Below are positions 34,957-43,298 of a stretch of 55,907 bases of DNA, piece after piece. The DNA lies in NCBI GenBank assembly GCA_947644545.1, contig CANRZW010000024.1:1-55907 (forward strand), read 5' to 3'. Made by a program: the position numbers and the translations under genes. Source of the stretch: an uncultured Lachnospiraceae bacterium (GTDB lineage Bacteria; Bacillota; Clostridia; Lachnospirales; Lachnospiraceae). Every line of letters begins with the position of its first letter. Positions within the stretch are counted from its first letter, which is position 1. The notes below the pieces were generated by a model. The model saw only the letters and a list, made by a program, of their open reading frames with translations, ran no database searches and was not told the origin of the DNA.

Positions 34957-35565
34957 ATGAAAAATGAAAAATTGCTGAAACTTGTCATGACCGGCGTCTT
35001 TGCCGCACTCTCCTATGTGGTATTCACTTTCCTGCAGATCAAGATCACACTGCCTGGCGGAGATGCCACGTCCATACACCTGGGTAACGCGGTCTGCGTG
35101 CTGGGTGCGCTGCTGCTGGGTGGCCTGTACGGCGGCATTGGCGGCGCCATCGGCATGACCATAGGCGATCTTTTGGATCCCTATTACATCGTCTATGCTC
35201 CCAAGACCTTTATCCTCAAGCTTTGCATCGGCCTGATTACCGGTCTGATCGCTCACAAACTGGGACACATCAGCACCGAAAAGGACATCTCTAAAGTATG
35301 GAAATGGACCATCGCCGCGGCGATTGGCGGCCTGTTATTCAATGTCATCTTCGATCCGCTGGTGGGCTACTTCTATAAACGGTTAATCCTGGGCAAACCC
35401 GCCGCGGATATTACGCTGGCATGGAATATCGCTTCCACTTCCATCAATGCCGTAACTTCCACGATCGTATCCGTGGCAGTCTATATGGCCCTTCGTCCGG
35501 CCTTGAAGAGATCCGATCTCTTCTTTATCATCGATAAAAATAAGAAACTGTTGGAGACTCACTGA
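34957..35565 (+). CDS. ECF transporter S component (substrate-specific subunit)
   Basis: This 202-residue membrane protein has six predicted helices and the S-component pattern LVMTGVFAALSYVVFTFLQI at the start, followed by HLGNAVCVLGALLLGGLYGGIGGAIGMTIGDLLDPYYIVYAPKTFILKLCIGL. This gives high-affinity binding of a vitamin or similar small molecule in partnership with a shared EcfT and two ATPases encoded elsewhere. Which vitamin cannot be read from the sequence. A good terminator follows at 35579-35638, so the gene is monocistronic. Confidence 0.87.
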   Translation: MKNEKLLKLVMTGVFAALSYVVFTFLQIKITLPGGDATSIHLGNAVCVLGALLLGGLYGGIGGAIGMTIGDLLDPYYIVYAPKTFILKLCIGLITGLIAHKLGHISTEKDISKVWKWTIAAAIGGLLFNVIFDPLVGYFYKRLILGKPAADITLAWNIASTSINAVTSTIVSVAVYMALRPALKRSDLFFIIDKNKKLLETH

Positions 35566-35578
35566 TCCGACAAACAGT

Positions 35579-35638
35579 AAGCCCCTGTCAGCACAGGTAT
35601 TCTTTCCCGGTCTGACAAGGGCTTTCCGTTTCTGATTC
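35579..35638 (+). terminator. Intrinsic terminator after the ECF S component
   Basis: AAGCCCCTGTCAG and CTGACAAGGGCTT pair over 13 bp with one G-U pair, around a 20-base loop. A T-rich tail (TCCGTTTCTGATTC) follows. It starts 14 bases after the stop codon. Confidence 0.75.
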
Positions 35639-35653
35639 TAATAATTGATTGTA

Positions 35654-35863
35654 CTAGAGAACGACATCATTATCTTCCGGAATGATCAACGATGCTACAA
35701 TATAAATGATCAATCCCGTTCCGCAGCTTCCCAACGAACACAACAGCCAGATCAACCGTACCAGCGTTGGATCCACATTCAGATAATCTCCGATGCCTCC
35801 GCACACTCCGCATATGGTCCTGTTCGTCCTTGAACGCGTCAACTTCTTATATCCGTCACCCAT
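35654..35863 (-). CDS. PspC domain protein
   Basis: This 69-residue protein is a single PspC domain: RSRTNRTICGVCGGIGDYLNVDPTLVRLIWLL followed by a membrane helix (LGSCGTGLIIYIVASLIIP). PspC-like proteins sense or signal envelope stress at the membrane. The ATG at 35863 has AAAGGATGG eight bases upstream; an ATG four codons earlier sits inside that site. It is the last gene of the PadR-DUF1700-DUF4097-PspC cluster. An 18-bp repeat array separates it from DUF4097. Confidence 0.92.
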   Translation of the reverse strand: MGDGYKKLTRSRTNRTICGVCGGIGDYLNVDPTLVRLIWLLCSLGSCGTGLIIYIVASLIIPEDNDVVL

Positions 35864-35892
35864 AGTATCTACCATCCTTTCTTACACCGCTC

Positions 35893-35964
35893 TTCATGCA
35901 TCTGTTATTCTTGTTTCGTCTTTTATTCCTTTTTCATCTTTTATTCTTGTTTTATCTGTTATTC
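35893..35964. repeat. Four 18-bp tandem repeats between DUF4097 and PspC genes
   Basis: Four contiguous 18-bp units, each ending in ATTC (ends at 35910, 35928, 35946 and 35964), vary around TTGTTTNATCTTTTATTC. The array fills most of the gap between two co-oriented genes and is strand-biased: pyrimidine-rich on plus, purine-rich in the mRNA. I found no start site that would make it a credible coding repeat. Confidence 0.75.
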
Positions 35965-36024
35965 CGGTTTCAATCACTTCCGGAGTATCCCTGTCTCCTA
36001 TGACATCCCGTCCTTCGGACTTCT

Positions 36025-37167
36025 CTACTTCGTAAAACTCACAACTACCGTTCCCATCGCGCAGGTGATATCTATCGTGGAACTGCCGCCATTATCGATC
36101 TCATACTCACTTCCCAGATTTCCATAACGTTTGCTTCCGATCTTCACGCTGCCCATGCCGCTGTCGATGTCATAGTTGTAATCCTCCTCTGCACCCTCCA
36201 TGGTAACATTCAGGCTGCCCATGCTGCAGTCCGCAGACAGTTCGCCGGCAAATGTGCCCTTAAGCTTCGCATTGCCCATACTCACAACGGCCTCCGTGCG
36301 CTGGCTTACCTTCGCGTCGTTGACATGCAGATCACCGGCCGCAATATCCAGCTTTGCCTCCTTTGTGACCAGCGCGTCTGTGGTGATTTTCCCGGCGCCC
36401 ATGGAAAGCTCGATGGAATCCGATGCCTCCAGCCCTTCAAACGAGCACTTTCCGGCACCCGCAGTGATCTCGATCTCCTTCGCCTTTAAATATCCGGCAT
36501 CCAGCTTGCCCGCTCCGAAGTCAATGCTGATATCATCCATCACAGCATCCTTTGGCAGATACAGATATACTCTGGTATTCCCCCGTGGATGATCTATATT
36601 CCAATCTTTCCAATCCCCAAATCTGTCATAATCCATATCCTCATGCACAAGCTGCAGGGTATCTCCCTCTTTGATGCGATACTGGTAATGATCCTCGCAT
36701 TCTCCGCTGATGGCAATGCTCACATCCGGATCCTCCGTCTCTTTAATATACATCCGGCAGGCTCCTACTTCAAGCTCCAGATTCCGAAGCGTATCGGCCG
36801 TCAGCCCTGTGGCCTGCCCTTTCACCACACTGTCCCTGTCACCCTCTACATCCTCCTGACTGTCCTGGTCATCCATCCACTCCGGATCGTCCAAATTTTC
36901 CTCCAACACATCCAGCGCTTCTACTTCCTCCCAGTCTTCCGAATCCCAGTACTCTTTCCAGTCGTTATCCCAGTTTTCGTCAAAGAAACCGAAGGAAAAG
37001 CTCCTGCCGTTGCGGATGAAACGAAAAGGGATTCCCGTCACGGCTCTGACACTGATATGCTCCAGCTGCCGCAGACCACCGAACAGCGCGCCTGCGCCAA
37101 ATAGCAGAACCCCGATGATAAAAGTAACAAGCGCCGTAATCATACAAAACTTAGTGAATTTCTTCAT
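36025..37167 (-). CDS. DUF4097 family beta-strand repeat protein
   Basis: This 380-residue protein has one N-terminal membrane helix (FCMITALVTFIIGVLLFGAGALFGG), an acidic linker (~65-112, rich in Asp and Glu) and a DUF4097 beta-helix-like domain made of repeating strands (SIDFGAGKLDAGYLKAKEIEI, ELSMGAGKITTDALVTKEAKL, VVSMGNAKLKGTFAGEL and so on). Such adhesin-like domains occur in LiaX-type proteins that monitor envelope damage, here on the outer face. It overlaps the DUF1700 gene by four bases and belongs to the PadR-controlled operon. Confidence 0.9.
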   Translation of the reverse strand: MKKFTKFCMITALVTFIIGVLLFGAGALFGGLRQLEHISVRAVTGIPFRFIRNGRSFSFGFFDENWDNDWKEYWDSEDWEEVEALDVLEENLDDPEWMDDQDSQEDVEGDRDSVVKGQATGLTADTLRNLELEVGACRMYIKETEDPDVSIAISGECEDHYQYRIKEGDTLQLVHEDMDYDRFGDWKDWNIDHPRGNTRVYLYLPKDAVMDDISIDFGAGKLDAGYLKAKEIEITAGAGKCSFEGLEASDSIELSMGAGKITTDALVTKEAKLDIAAGDLHVNDAKVSQRTEAVVSMGNAKLKGTFAGELSADCSMGSLNVTMEGAEEDYNYDIDSGMGSVKIGSKRYGNLGSEYEIDNGGSSTIDITCAMGTVVVSFTK

Positions 37168-38141
37168 GCCCGTGCACCTCCTCTATGAAAAATCTTCTGG
37201 CAAAGGGAAACAGTTCCCCTGACAAATGCCGGTATCGCCGCACCGGCCAAAGCAACCATCACCCAGACTGCTACCAGCCCCAGCGCAAAAAGCACAAGCG
37301 CTGTGCCCACCAGGCACAAACCGGCAAGCGGCAGGCTGAACATAAGGTCGATCCCCGTCACCAACAACGCGATCGCAACGATCACAAACACTACGCCGAT
37401 TACCAGGAACGTTATAAACAAAGCGAACAGTGTGGCTACCAAAGCTGCCACGACTCCTACAAGCGTTCCCAGCAGCCCAAGCCAGACCGGAGAAGTCAAT
37501 ACCGCCAGAATAACAATCAATACGATCATGCCGCCCGACATGGGCTCCTTCGCCGCTTTCGTCTGGCTGTAAGAAGTTCCTGACCACTCGCCGCCTCCCT
37601 GCGGCCCGGACTGTTCATAAGGATTGTTATCCTTTCTTGTGTCCTGTCTTCCACCGTATACGCCTTCCCCCTCAGGCCGTCTGTAGTAGGCGCCGTCATA
37701 ATATCCGTTGCCGGAACCCGGCTGCGCTCCCTGTGTTCCGGGATCCTGGTATCTCCCGGCATTATGCCATTCGCCGTCTTTGTTGTCACCGGATACACCG
37801 TCACGATAGACGCCGTCTGCAAAGCTTCCGCTTCCCGGATCGTCGGCCTGCTTCGCTGCGTTCAGGTCCTCCGGCCGTACGATCTCATCCCTGGGCATCT
37901 TAGTATAGCCGCTGAAACCCGATTCCGTAAACTCGCCGCTGTTGCCGCCGTCGCACAGGCCTGCCCTGATCGTCCGTGCCAGCTCCTCCGGGGTGCCCAG
38001 CGATGCGATCACGCCGCTCTCGTTCTCTTCCCCCGCATCATCGAAATAATCATTGTAATATTGGATGGCTTCCTCCCGCTCCGTCGGTGCCACATCCCTC
38101 AGAAGCTCTGCCAGACGCCTCATAAATTCTGCTCTATTCAT
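37164..38141 (-). CDS. DUF1700 (HAAS) domain membrane protein
   Basis: This 325-residue protein has an N-terminal HAAS/DUF1700 domain (~1-60: MNRAEFMRRLAELLRDVAPTEREEAIQYYNDYFDDAG). A long low-complexity Gly/Asp/Tyr-rich linker (~65-195) and three to four C-terminal membrane helices (~200-300, many Val and Leu) follow. HAAS proteins are commonly encoded next to PadR regulators and are thought to be their membrane partners. The start overlaps the PadR stop by eight bases. The linker is unusually long for the family. Confidence 0.88.
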   Translation of the reverse strand: MNRAEFMRRLAELLRDVAPTEREEAIQYYNDYFDDAGEENESGVIASLGTPEELARTIRAGLCDGGNSGEFTESGFSGYTKMPRDEIVRPEDLNAAKQADDPGSGSFADGVYRDGVSGDNKDGEWHNAGRYQDPGTQGAQPGSGNGYYDGAYYRRPEGEGVYGGRQDTRKDNNPYEQSGPQGGGEWSGTSYSQTKAAKEPMSGGMIVLIVILAVLTSPVWLGLLGTLVGVVAALVATLFALFITFLVIGVVFVIVAIALLVTGIDLMFSLPLAGLCLVGTALVLFALGLVAVWVMVALAGAAIPAFVRGTVSLCQKIFHRGGARA

Positions 38142-38460
38142 GCTTCAAACCTCCCTCAAAGATACTGTTTAGTCTGGCAGAATACCGGTGCCATTCACTG
38201 ATATACAGATTAAGCTGTGCCCTTCCCTTCTCTGTCACCTGATAATACCGCCTGTTTCTGCCCGCACACTCCATATCGTACACTTCCAGACATTCATCCT
38301 TCTGCAGTCTCCTGAGTACCGGATATAAAGTGGACTCCGAAATCTCAATAACCTCCCGCACTTCCTGCGTGATCTTGTACCCGTATGTCCCTTTCAACTC
38401 ACTGGATACCACAGCAAGCACGATCGCATCCAGTAATGCCGCGCCCGTGTTAAATACCAT
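38134..38460 (-). CDS. PadR family transcriptional regulator
   Basis: This 108-residue winged-helix repressor has LLDAIVLAVVSSELKGTYGYKITQEV, then ISESTLYPVLRRLQKDECLEVY as recognition helix and wing, and GRNRRYYQVTEKGRAQL, all typical of PadR. The ATG at 38460 has AGGAG nine bases upstream; the longer frame from 38505 lacks support. It overlaps the DUF1700 gene. It is the first gene behind the promoter with palindromic boxes at 38584-38696, so autorepression is very likely. Confidence 0.93.
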   Translation of the reverse strand: MVFNTGAALLDAIVLAVVSSELKGTYGYKITQEVREVIEISESTLYPVLRRLQKDECLEVYDMECAGRNRRYYQVTEKGRAQLNLYISEWHRYSARLNSIFEGGLKHE

Positions 38461-38583
38461 GCGATAAACTCCTTTCCTGCTTTTTACATACCTCATATCG
38501 CTCATCCATTCCTATTCAAATCAAACTGTCATTACCGCTCTGTTCTTTCCCCGATCCTTCCCCTTTCTTTCGTAATCCATTAG

Positions 38584-38696
38584 ATAATATTATTTAGCTT
38601 CATCATATTACCCTGTTCTATAATATTATTTGGTTCTATAATATTATATTCCATATAATATTGTTTCTGATAATACTATACGTCGTATAATATTAT
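38584..38696. promoter_or_regulatory. Array of ATAATATTAT palindromes (putative PadR operator)
   Basis: Perfect 10-bp palindromes ATAATATTAT start at 38584, 38620, 38638 and 38687. One-mismatch copies start at 38655 and 38670, and a weaker one at 38602. Spacing is 15-18 bp throughout. Box 38687 lies in the promoter spacer and box 38670 overlaps the -10; the others extend into the leader toward the PadR gene. Confidence 0.75.
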
Positions 38697-38703
38697 TTGT
38701 CAA
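38675..38703 (-). promoter_or_regulatory. Promoter of the PadR-DUF1700-DUF4097 operon
   Basis: On the minus strand TTGACA (38703-38698), 17 bases and TATAGT (38680-38675) form a near-consensus sigma-A promoter about 215 bases upstream of the PadR ATG. Two palindromic boxes overlap it. Confidence 0.75.
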
Positions 38704-38863
38704 CGTACATTTCCTTATTTCTACCTTAAGTTATCCTTAACAAAGCTATTTGACCGATAGAGCCAGCCATCATGCCATACTTGTCTTCTATAAATCATAA
38801 CGCTTTACACCCGGAAATTTCTTCAACTGTCTTGATATCCAAGATACAAAAATTTCCGATATG

Positions 38864-38892
38864 AAAAAAAGACAGGCGCTCTCAAGCGTCTG
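38864..38892 (-). terminator. Intrinsic terminator after the DUF6465 gene
   Basis: CAGACGCT and AGCGCCTG pair on the minus strand (one mismatch) around a 4-base loop, followed by TCTTTTTTTC. It lies 36 bases past the stop codon at 38928. Confidence 0.7.
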
Positions 38893-38927
38893 CCTTTATC
38901 ATCATGAACTATAAGCCTGCACTCCCG

Positions 38928-39281
38928 TCAGAACAGATTCACCTTACCGACCACACCGTCATTGATCACATAGTAAGCAGTAAAATCTTCCGGCTTCACA
39001 TAAATCTGAATGCTCTCAATAGAACCGTGTGCATGGCCCTTGGCATAATAATGCGCTTTGACCCGCTCGGTCACCGCATCCATGCTGGCCTCATACTCCC
39101 GATACTGAAAGATAATCTCCGGCGCCGGCTCTTCGAGCTGTATGCCCTTATCTTCCGCTTTCGGCTCTTCTGGCACAACCTGATCCTCCTGTACGACTGT
39201 CTCCTGCTTCCCCGCTGTCTCATCCTTCTCCAGAATAACTTCCTTGCCCGCTGCCATTTGTTTCTGATCCTTCTTATCCAT
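38928..39281 (-). CDS. DUF6465 family protein
   Basis: This 117-residue protein has a charged, repetitive N-terminal half rich in Lys, Glu and Gln (~1-55) and a conserved C-terminal domain (~58-117: IIFQYREYEASMDAVTERVKAHYYAKGH, then IQIYVKPEDFTAYYVIN). From memory this C-terminal block is that of DUF6465, a small family of Lachnospiraceae with no assigned function. GGGGGAGGG precedes the ATG and an intrinsic terminator follows, so it is a single-gene unit. Confidence 0.8.
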   Translation of the reverse strand: MDKKDQKQMAAGKEVILEKDETAGKQETVVQEDQVVPEEPKAEDKGIQLEEPAPEIIFQYREYEASMDAVTERVKAHYYAKGHAHGSIESIQIYVKPEDFTAYYVINDGVVGKVNLF

Positions 39282-39450
39282 TGTACCCTCCCCCTTTTAT
39301 ACGCCTTACGGCTTGTTGTAGAATGGTTATAGCATAGCATTCCGTTCCTGACCGGCAATCCCTTCAAGAAACCTGCAATTCGTTATCCTTATTGTACCAT
39401 TGTTTCCCCTGTGCGACAAGCCGCTTTGCCGGTTCTTTGTCAGATTCTGC

Positions 39451-40314
39451 TCAATGACAGAACCGGCACCCCGACGGCGAAGCGGCACATCCGCCCAGCG
39501 CAGTCTCCCGCAGCTCATAGGGTATCCGCTTACCGACCTGATACATGGTGTCCAGCATCTCGTCAAAAGGGATCAACTGGCGGATACCAGACAGCGCCAG
39601 CTCCGCGGCGATCAGCGCGTTGGCCACACCCGCCGCATTCCGGTTCTGGCAGGGATATTCCACCAGGCCGCCTACCGGATCGCACACCAACCCCAGCATA
39701 TTCATCAGCACCGTAGCCGCCGCATCCAGACTCTGCCGGGGTTCTCCTCCCATCAGTTCCACGGCAGCTCCGGCCGCCATGGCCGCCGCAACGCCCACTT
39801 CCGCCTGACAGCCGCCCACCGCGCCTGCCACGGTTGCATTGCGCATGGCAAGATAACCGATCGCTCCGGCATGAAACAGGGCATCCACCATCTGTTCCTC
39901 GGAAAAATGATATTCCTCCTGCAAGGCCAGCAAAAGTCCCGGCACGATGCCGGCGGAACCTGCCGTGGGCGCCGCCACGATCACCCCCATGGAAGCATTC
40001 ACTTCCAGCACCGCCATGGCATAGGCGATCCCGCGCCCCAGCACCGCACCGCAAATACTTTCCCCCATGCTCCGGTGAAGCTCCAGTTTCCCGGCCTCTC
40101 CGCCGATCAGACCGCCCACGGACTTAACCGGCGTCTCTAACGGCGTCTCAGCCGCCTGACGCATGATCGTAAGCGCCTTCTGCATCCGGCCGCAGGCCTG
40201 CTCCATGGTAACTTCCCCCAGATCGCATTCCCGCTGCTTCATCACAGCCGAGATCTTCTGTCCGCCCTGGCTGCAAAGCGCCAGTAATTCTTCCGCGTTT
40301 TTAAAATCTACCAT
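39451..40314 (-). CDS. sdaAA: L-serine ammonia-lyase, iron-sulfur-dependent, alpha subunit
   Basis: This 287-residue subunit carries the catalytic part of the 4Fe-4S serine dehydratase, which deaminates L-serine to pyruvate and ammonia. Visible blocks are NASMGVIVAAPTAGSAGIVPG, GAVGGCQAEVG with a cluster cysteine, LGLVCDPVGGLVEYPCQNRNA, and the C-terminal CAASPSGCRFCH that supplies the remaining cysteines. The length is normal for the separate alpha subunit of Gram-positive bacteria. The beta-subunit gene lies 39 bases upstream. Confidence 0.95.
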   Translation of the reverse strand: MVDFKNAEELLALCSQGGQKISAVMKQRECDLGEVTMEQACGRMQKALTIMRQAAETPLETPVKSVGGLIGGEAGKLELHRSMGESICGAVLGRGIAYAMAVLEVNASMGVIVAAPTAGSAGIVPGLLLALQEEYHFSEEQMVDALFHAGAIGYLAMRNATVAGAVGGCQAEVGVAAAMAAGAAVELMGGEPRQSLDAAATVLMNMLGLVCDPVGGLVEYPCQNRNAAGVANALIAAELALSGIRQLIPFDEMLDTMYQVGKRIPYELRETALGGCAASPSGCRFCH

Positions 40315-40353
40315 GCCCTGTCATCCTCCTGCATCCCCTGCCCGACTGTCGCC

Positions 40354-41025
40354 TTATTGTTTCTGCACAAGCATCACTTCCCGAATATTGGGATTCTCCA
40401 ACAGCTGCCCGGTGATGTCCTCCGGCAGTCTGTCGTCGGACTCCACGATCGTGTAGGCCTTCTCCCCCTTGGACTCCCGAAACAGACGCATAAAGGCGAT
40501 ATTTACGCCCCGGTCGCTCAGGGCTCTCGTGATATGGGCCGCCACACCGGGCCTGTCCTTCTGTATGATAATGACGGCGTTGTATTCTCCGGTAAACTCA
40601 ACCTGTACCTGATTGATCCGCACGATCCGAATCTTGCCGCCGCCCAGAGACTCCCCGCGCACACTCATCTGTGTGCCCTCTTCATTGACCATCCGGATGT
40701 CTACCGTGTTGGGGTGCACATCCGTGTCCTTTTCATTCGTGAGAAAACGATATAAGATCCCCCGCTCCCCAGCAATCTCGAAAGAATCCCGGATCCGCAC
40801 ATCATCGGTGTCAAACCCCATGATCCCGCCTAAAAGCGCCCGGTCCGTGCCATGGCCGCCGTAAGTCTTGGCAAAAGATCCGTACAGGGTAAATTCCACT
40901 TCTCTCAAAACACCGCTCAGCATTTTCTGGGCCAGATGCGCGATGGCACAGGCCCCTGCCGTATGGGAGCTGGACGGCCCCACCATATTCGGGCCGATCA
41001 CATCAAACACACTGATAAATGACAT
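40354..41025 (-). CDS. sdaAB: L-serine ammonia-lyase, iron-sulfur-dependent, beta subunit
   Basis: This 223-residue subunit begins with the typical FDVIGPNMVGPSSSHTAGA motif, involved in substrate binding. It continues with YGSFAKTYGGHGTDRALLGG and ends with an ACT domain (~148-223: NAVIIIQKDRPGVAAHITRAL) that probably binds serine for regulation. AGGAGG lies upstream of the ATG. It is transcribed with the alpha subunit and lies just 26 bases after the esterase stop, so read-through from the esterase promoter is possible. Confidence 0.95.
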   Translation of the reverse strand: MSFISVFDVIGPNMVGPSSSHTAGACAIAHLAQKMLSGVLREVEFTLYGSFAKTYGGHGTDRALLGGIMGFDTDDVRIRDSFEIAGERGILYRFLTNEKDTDVHPNTVDIRMVNEEGTQMSVRGESLGGGKIRIVRINQVQVEFTGEYNAVIIIQKDRPGVAAHITRALSDRGVNIAFMRLFRESKGEKAYTIVESDDRLPEDITGQLLENPNIREVMLVQKQ

Positions 41026-41051
41026 TGTCTTCCTCCTTCACAAAGGAATGC

Positions 41052-42056
41052 CTATGCAAAAACTTTCTCCAGCCATGCGGCCGCCAACTCCGGCCACTGC
41101 GCCGCCGACGCGTCAGCCTTCCGGCCATTCTGAACCTCCTCTTCACCCACGGCTTTATTCCACGCCGCAGCAAATTCCGGAAGGCTCTTGGCCTGCGCCG
41201 CTGCCTTAAACTCCTCCGGCACACTCTCCGGCTGCTGCAGGACAAACGTCTGCAGCGTCCGCCACTGCTGTTCCATCGTGTAGATACTGTCCGCTCCGAA
41301 ATCGCCGGCCGCCCACTGCGGCGTCGCCAGACTCATGCCATGCGGGCCTTCCATAAATAAATGCAGCTCACAGGACACCCCCGCCTTATGGCAAGCCTGT
41401 GCGAAATAAATGCTGTTCTCCACCGGAACCAGATCATCCGTGATCGTATGCCACAGGAAAACCGGCGGCGTATCCGTCGTAACATGATTCTCCAGACTTG
41501 CCCAGGCAAGCGCTTCCTCTCCGGCATCCTCTCCCAGCAGCAGGGTGAAGCTGTCCCTGTGCGCCTTCTCACCGCTGGTGATCACCGGATAACACAGAAC
41601 CACCGCATCCGGTCGGTTGGAGACGCCGGCCCACGCTCCTGCCTCTGCCCTCTGTTCCCGGTGGTGCACTGCCAGACTTGCCACCAGATGACCGCCTGCC
41701 GAGAAACCACAACAGGCAACCTTGTCATTGATCACATGCCATTCCTGCGCATTCTTATGAATACAGCACACCGCTCTGGAGATATCCTCCAGCGCCTGCC
41801 TGCGCACCGGTGCGTTCCGGAACATATTCGTAGTATATGTCAAAACAAAAGCCTGATACCCGGCTTCATAAAAACGTTTCGCCACGATCTCGCCCTCCGT
41901 CGGACTTACGATCGCATAACCGCCGCCAGGCACCACCAACATGGCCGGCCGGTCGATTCCGTCCTCATGCAGATATGTCCTGATATTCGGACGAAACTCC
42001 CCCGCAAAGGGGTATTGGTATTCTTCCTTCTCCCATAAATAAACTGCTTCTCTCAT
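41052..42056 (-). CDS. Alpha/beta-hydrolase, acetyl-esterase-like
   Basis: This 334-residue cytoplasmic esterase shows the oxyanion-hole motif VVPGGGYAIVS near residue 45 and the nucleophile elbow CCGFSAGGHL around residue 120. It also has the late blocks PPVFLWHTITDDLVPVENS (catalytic Asp) and GPHGMSLA (catalytic His). This is the layout of acetylxylan and carbohydrate esterases that remove acetyl groups from sugars. It has its own promoter at 42101-42129 and sits next to mannoside phosphorylases, so deacetylation of acetylated (gluco)mannan oligosaccharides is a reasonable role (inference). Confidence 0.88.
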   Translation of the reverse strand: MREAVYLWEKEEYQYPFAGEFRPNIRTYLHEDGIDRPAMLVVPGGGYAIVSPTEGEIVAKRFYEAGYQAFVLTYTTNMFRNAPVRRQALEDISRAVCCIHKNAQEWHVINDKVACCGFSAGGHLVASLAVHHREQRAEAGAWAGVSNRPDAVVLCYPVITSGEKAHRDSFTLLLGEDAGEEALAWASLENHVTTDTPPVFLWHTITDDLVPVENSIYFAQACHKAGVSCELHLFMEGPHGMSLATPQWAAGDFGADSIYTMEQQWRTLQTFVLQQPESVPEEFKAAAQAKSLPEFAAAWNKAVGEEEVQNGRKADASAAQWPELAAAWLEKVFA

Positions 42057-42100
42057 ACGTTTAAACCCTCCTGTATTTCTGCCGCATTCCTGCTAAATAA

Positions 42101-42129
42101 AGTATACCCTTTCTGCTCCTCTAATTCAA
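42101..42129 (-). promoter_or_regulatory. Promoter of the esterase gene
   Basis: On the minus strand TTGAAT (42129-42124), 17 bases and TATACT (42106-42101) lie about 45 bases upstream of the ATG. AGGAGG follows before the start. Confidence 0.6.
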
Positions 42130-42191
42130 ATAGTTTCCATCCATATATCCTGTTAATGAGCAGCTTACAGGAGAGTCTGCCGCTGTTTCCG

Positions 42192-43214
42192 TTACCGGAT
42201 TCCCAGCTCCGTATCCGCCTCAGTCACATGGCTGTGCGCCTTGATGTAATCCACGATCTCATCCAGCTTCGTGAAGGCAAGCCCCACATAGCTGTCCGCA
42301 CATCCGTAATACAGGGCGATCCTGCCGCTCTCCGAATCATGAATGGTCGCGCAGGGGAAGCACACATTTGGCACGAATCCCCGTTCTTCATACCATTCCT
42401 CCGGTGTCAGCAGGAAATTCTCGCACCGGTACAGAACCTTAGAAGGATTGTCAATATCCAGGATCGCGCCGCCGATCGAATAGACGAAGCCGTTGCAGGT
42501 GCCGCTGACGCCATGGTAGAACAGAAGCCAGCCTTCACTCGTCTCGATCGGCGCTGCGCCGCCGCCGATCTTGACAGACTCCCACCATTCGGAGCCCTTG
42601 CCCATCACATGTCTGTGCCTGCCCCAATATACCATATCCGGGCTTTCACTTAAGAAGATATCCCCGAAAGGCGTATGCCCGGAATCGGACGGTCTGCTTA
42701 AGAGCACGAAATTACCGTTGATCTTACGCGGGAACAGCACCGCATTTCTGTTAAAAGGAATAAAAGGATTCTCTATTCTCGTAAACGTCTTGAAATCCGT
42801 AGTCTTCGCCATCCCGATGGAAGCGCCGTAGAAATCCTGACACCATATAATATAGTAGGTATCCTCCACCTTCACAAGCCGGGGATCATAAGCATAGACC
42901 GGCATGAAATCATTGCCCGCTTCATCCTTAAAAGGAATCTTCTCCTTCTCAAATTCCCAATGAATTGCATCCTCACTGTGTCCCAGATAGATGTAGGGAA
43001 TGCCGTTCACCTGCTCGCCCCGGAATACCCCGATAAAGGCGTCCTCGTAAGGCATAACGGCGCTGTTGAAGATCCTTGCCACCCCTTCGACGGGATTCCT
43101 GCCAATAATCGGATTCTCGTTGTACCGCCAGATCGGCGCTCCTTTCAGTCCCTCCGGTTTCTCCTGCCAGGGTACGTTCTTCACTGCCGGGCTGATCATT
43201 TTTACTTCGCTCAT
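42192..43214 (-). CDS. GH130_2-type beta-mannoside phosphorylase
   Basis: This 340-residue GH130 enzyme has a five-bladed beta-propeller. Typical blocks are NPIIGRNPVEGVARIFNSAVMPYEDAFIGVFRG, YAYDPRLVKVEDTYYIIWCQD with the general-acid Asp, and WWESVKIGGGAAPIETSEGWLLFYHGV. Enzymes of this subgroup phosphorolyse beta-1,4-mannooligosaccharides to mannose-1-phosphate, saving one ATP. There is no signal peptide. GGAGG precedes the ATG, and a hairpin lies just upstream of that site. It follows the GH130_1 gene in the mannoside operon and probably handles longer mannooligosaccharides while GH130_1 takes the disaccharide (known division in Ruminococcus; inferred here). Confidence 0.9.
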   Translation of the reverse strand: MSEVKMISPAVKNVPWQEKPEGLKGAPIWRYNENPIIGRNPVEGVARIFNSAVMPYEDAFIGVFRGEQVNGIPYIYLGHSEDAIHWEFEKEKIPFKDEAGNDFMPVYAYDPRLVKVEDTYYIIWCQDFYGASIGMAKTTDFKTFTRIENPFIPFNRNAVLFPRKINGNFVLLSRPSDSGHTPFGDIFLSESPDMVYWGRHRHVMGKGSEWWESVKIGGGAAPIETSEGWLLFYHGVSGTCNGFVYSIGGAILDIDNPSKVLYRCENFLLTPEEWYEERGFVPNVCFPCATIHDSESGRIALYYGCADSYVGLAFTKLDEIVDYIKAHSHVTEADTELGIR

Positions 43215-43228
43215 TGTTCCTCCATTCC

Positions 43229-43251
43229 GGGACAGTTTCGATTACTGTCCC
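43229..43251 (-). other. Hairpin in front of the GH130_2 ribosome-binding site
   Basis: GGGACAGT and ACTGTCCC form a perfect 8-bp stem with a 7-base loop, ending a few bases before the GGAGG of GH130_2. Without a T-run on the minus strand it is not a clear terminator and may tune translation or mRNA decay. Confidence 0.55.
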
Positions 43252-43298
43252 TGTTTTGTCTTATTTTCTCGATTTACGATTTCTTTTCCACGCCTGTC

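Noticed and set aside
35893..35964. CRISPR array
   Set aside because: The units are contiguous without unique spacers, so this and the other short tandem arrays in the window are simple repeats. No cas genes are present.
35793..36035. 80-codon plus-strand ORF across the 18-bp repeats
   Set aside because: Its pattern comes from the tandem repeats and the PspC gene on the other strand; no start signal.
39427..39467. Terminator at the end of sdaAA
   Set aside because: A GCCGGTTCT/AGAACCGGC stem overlaps the last codons of sdaAA, but no T-run follows on the minus strand, so it was not listed as a terminator.
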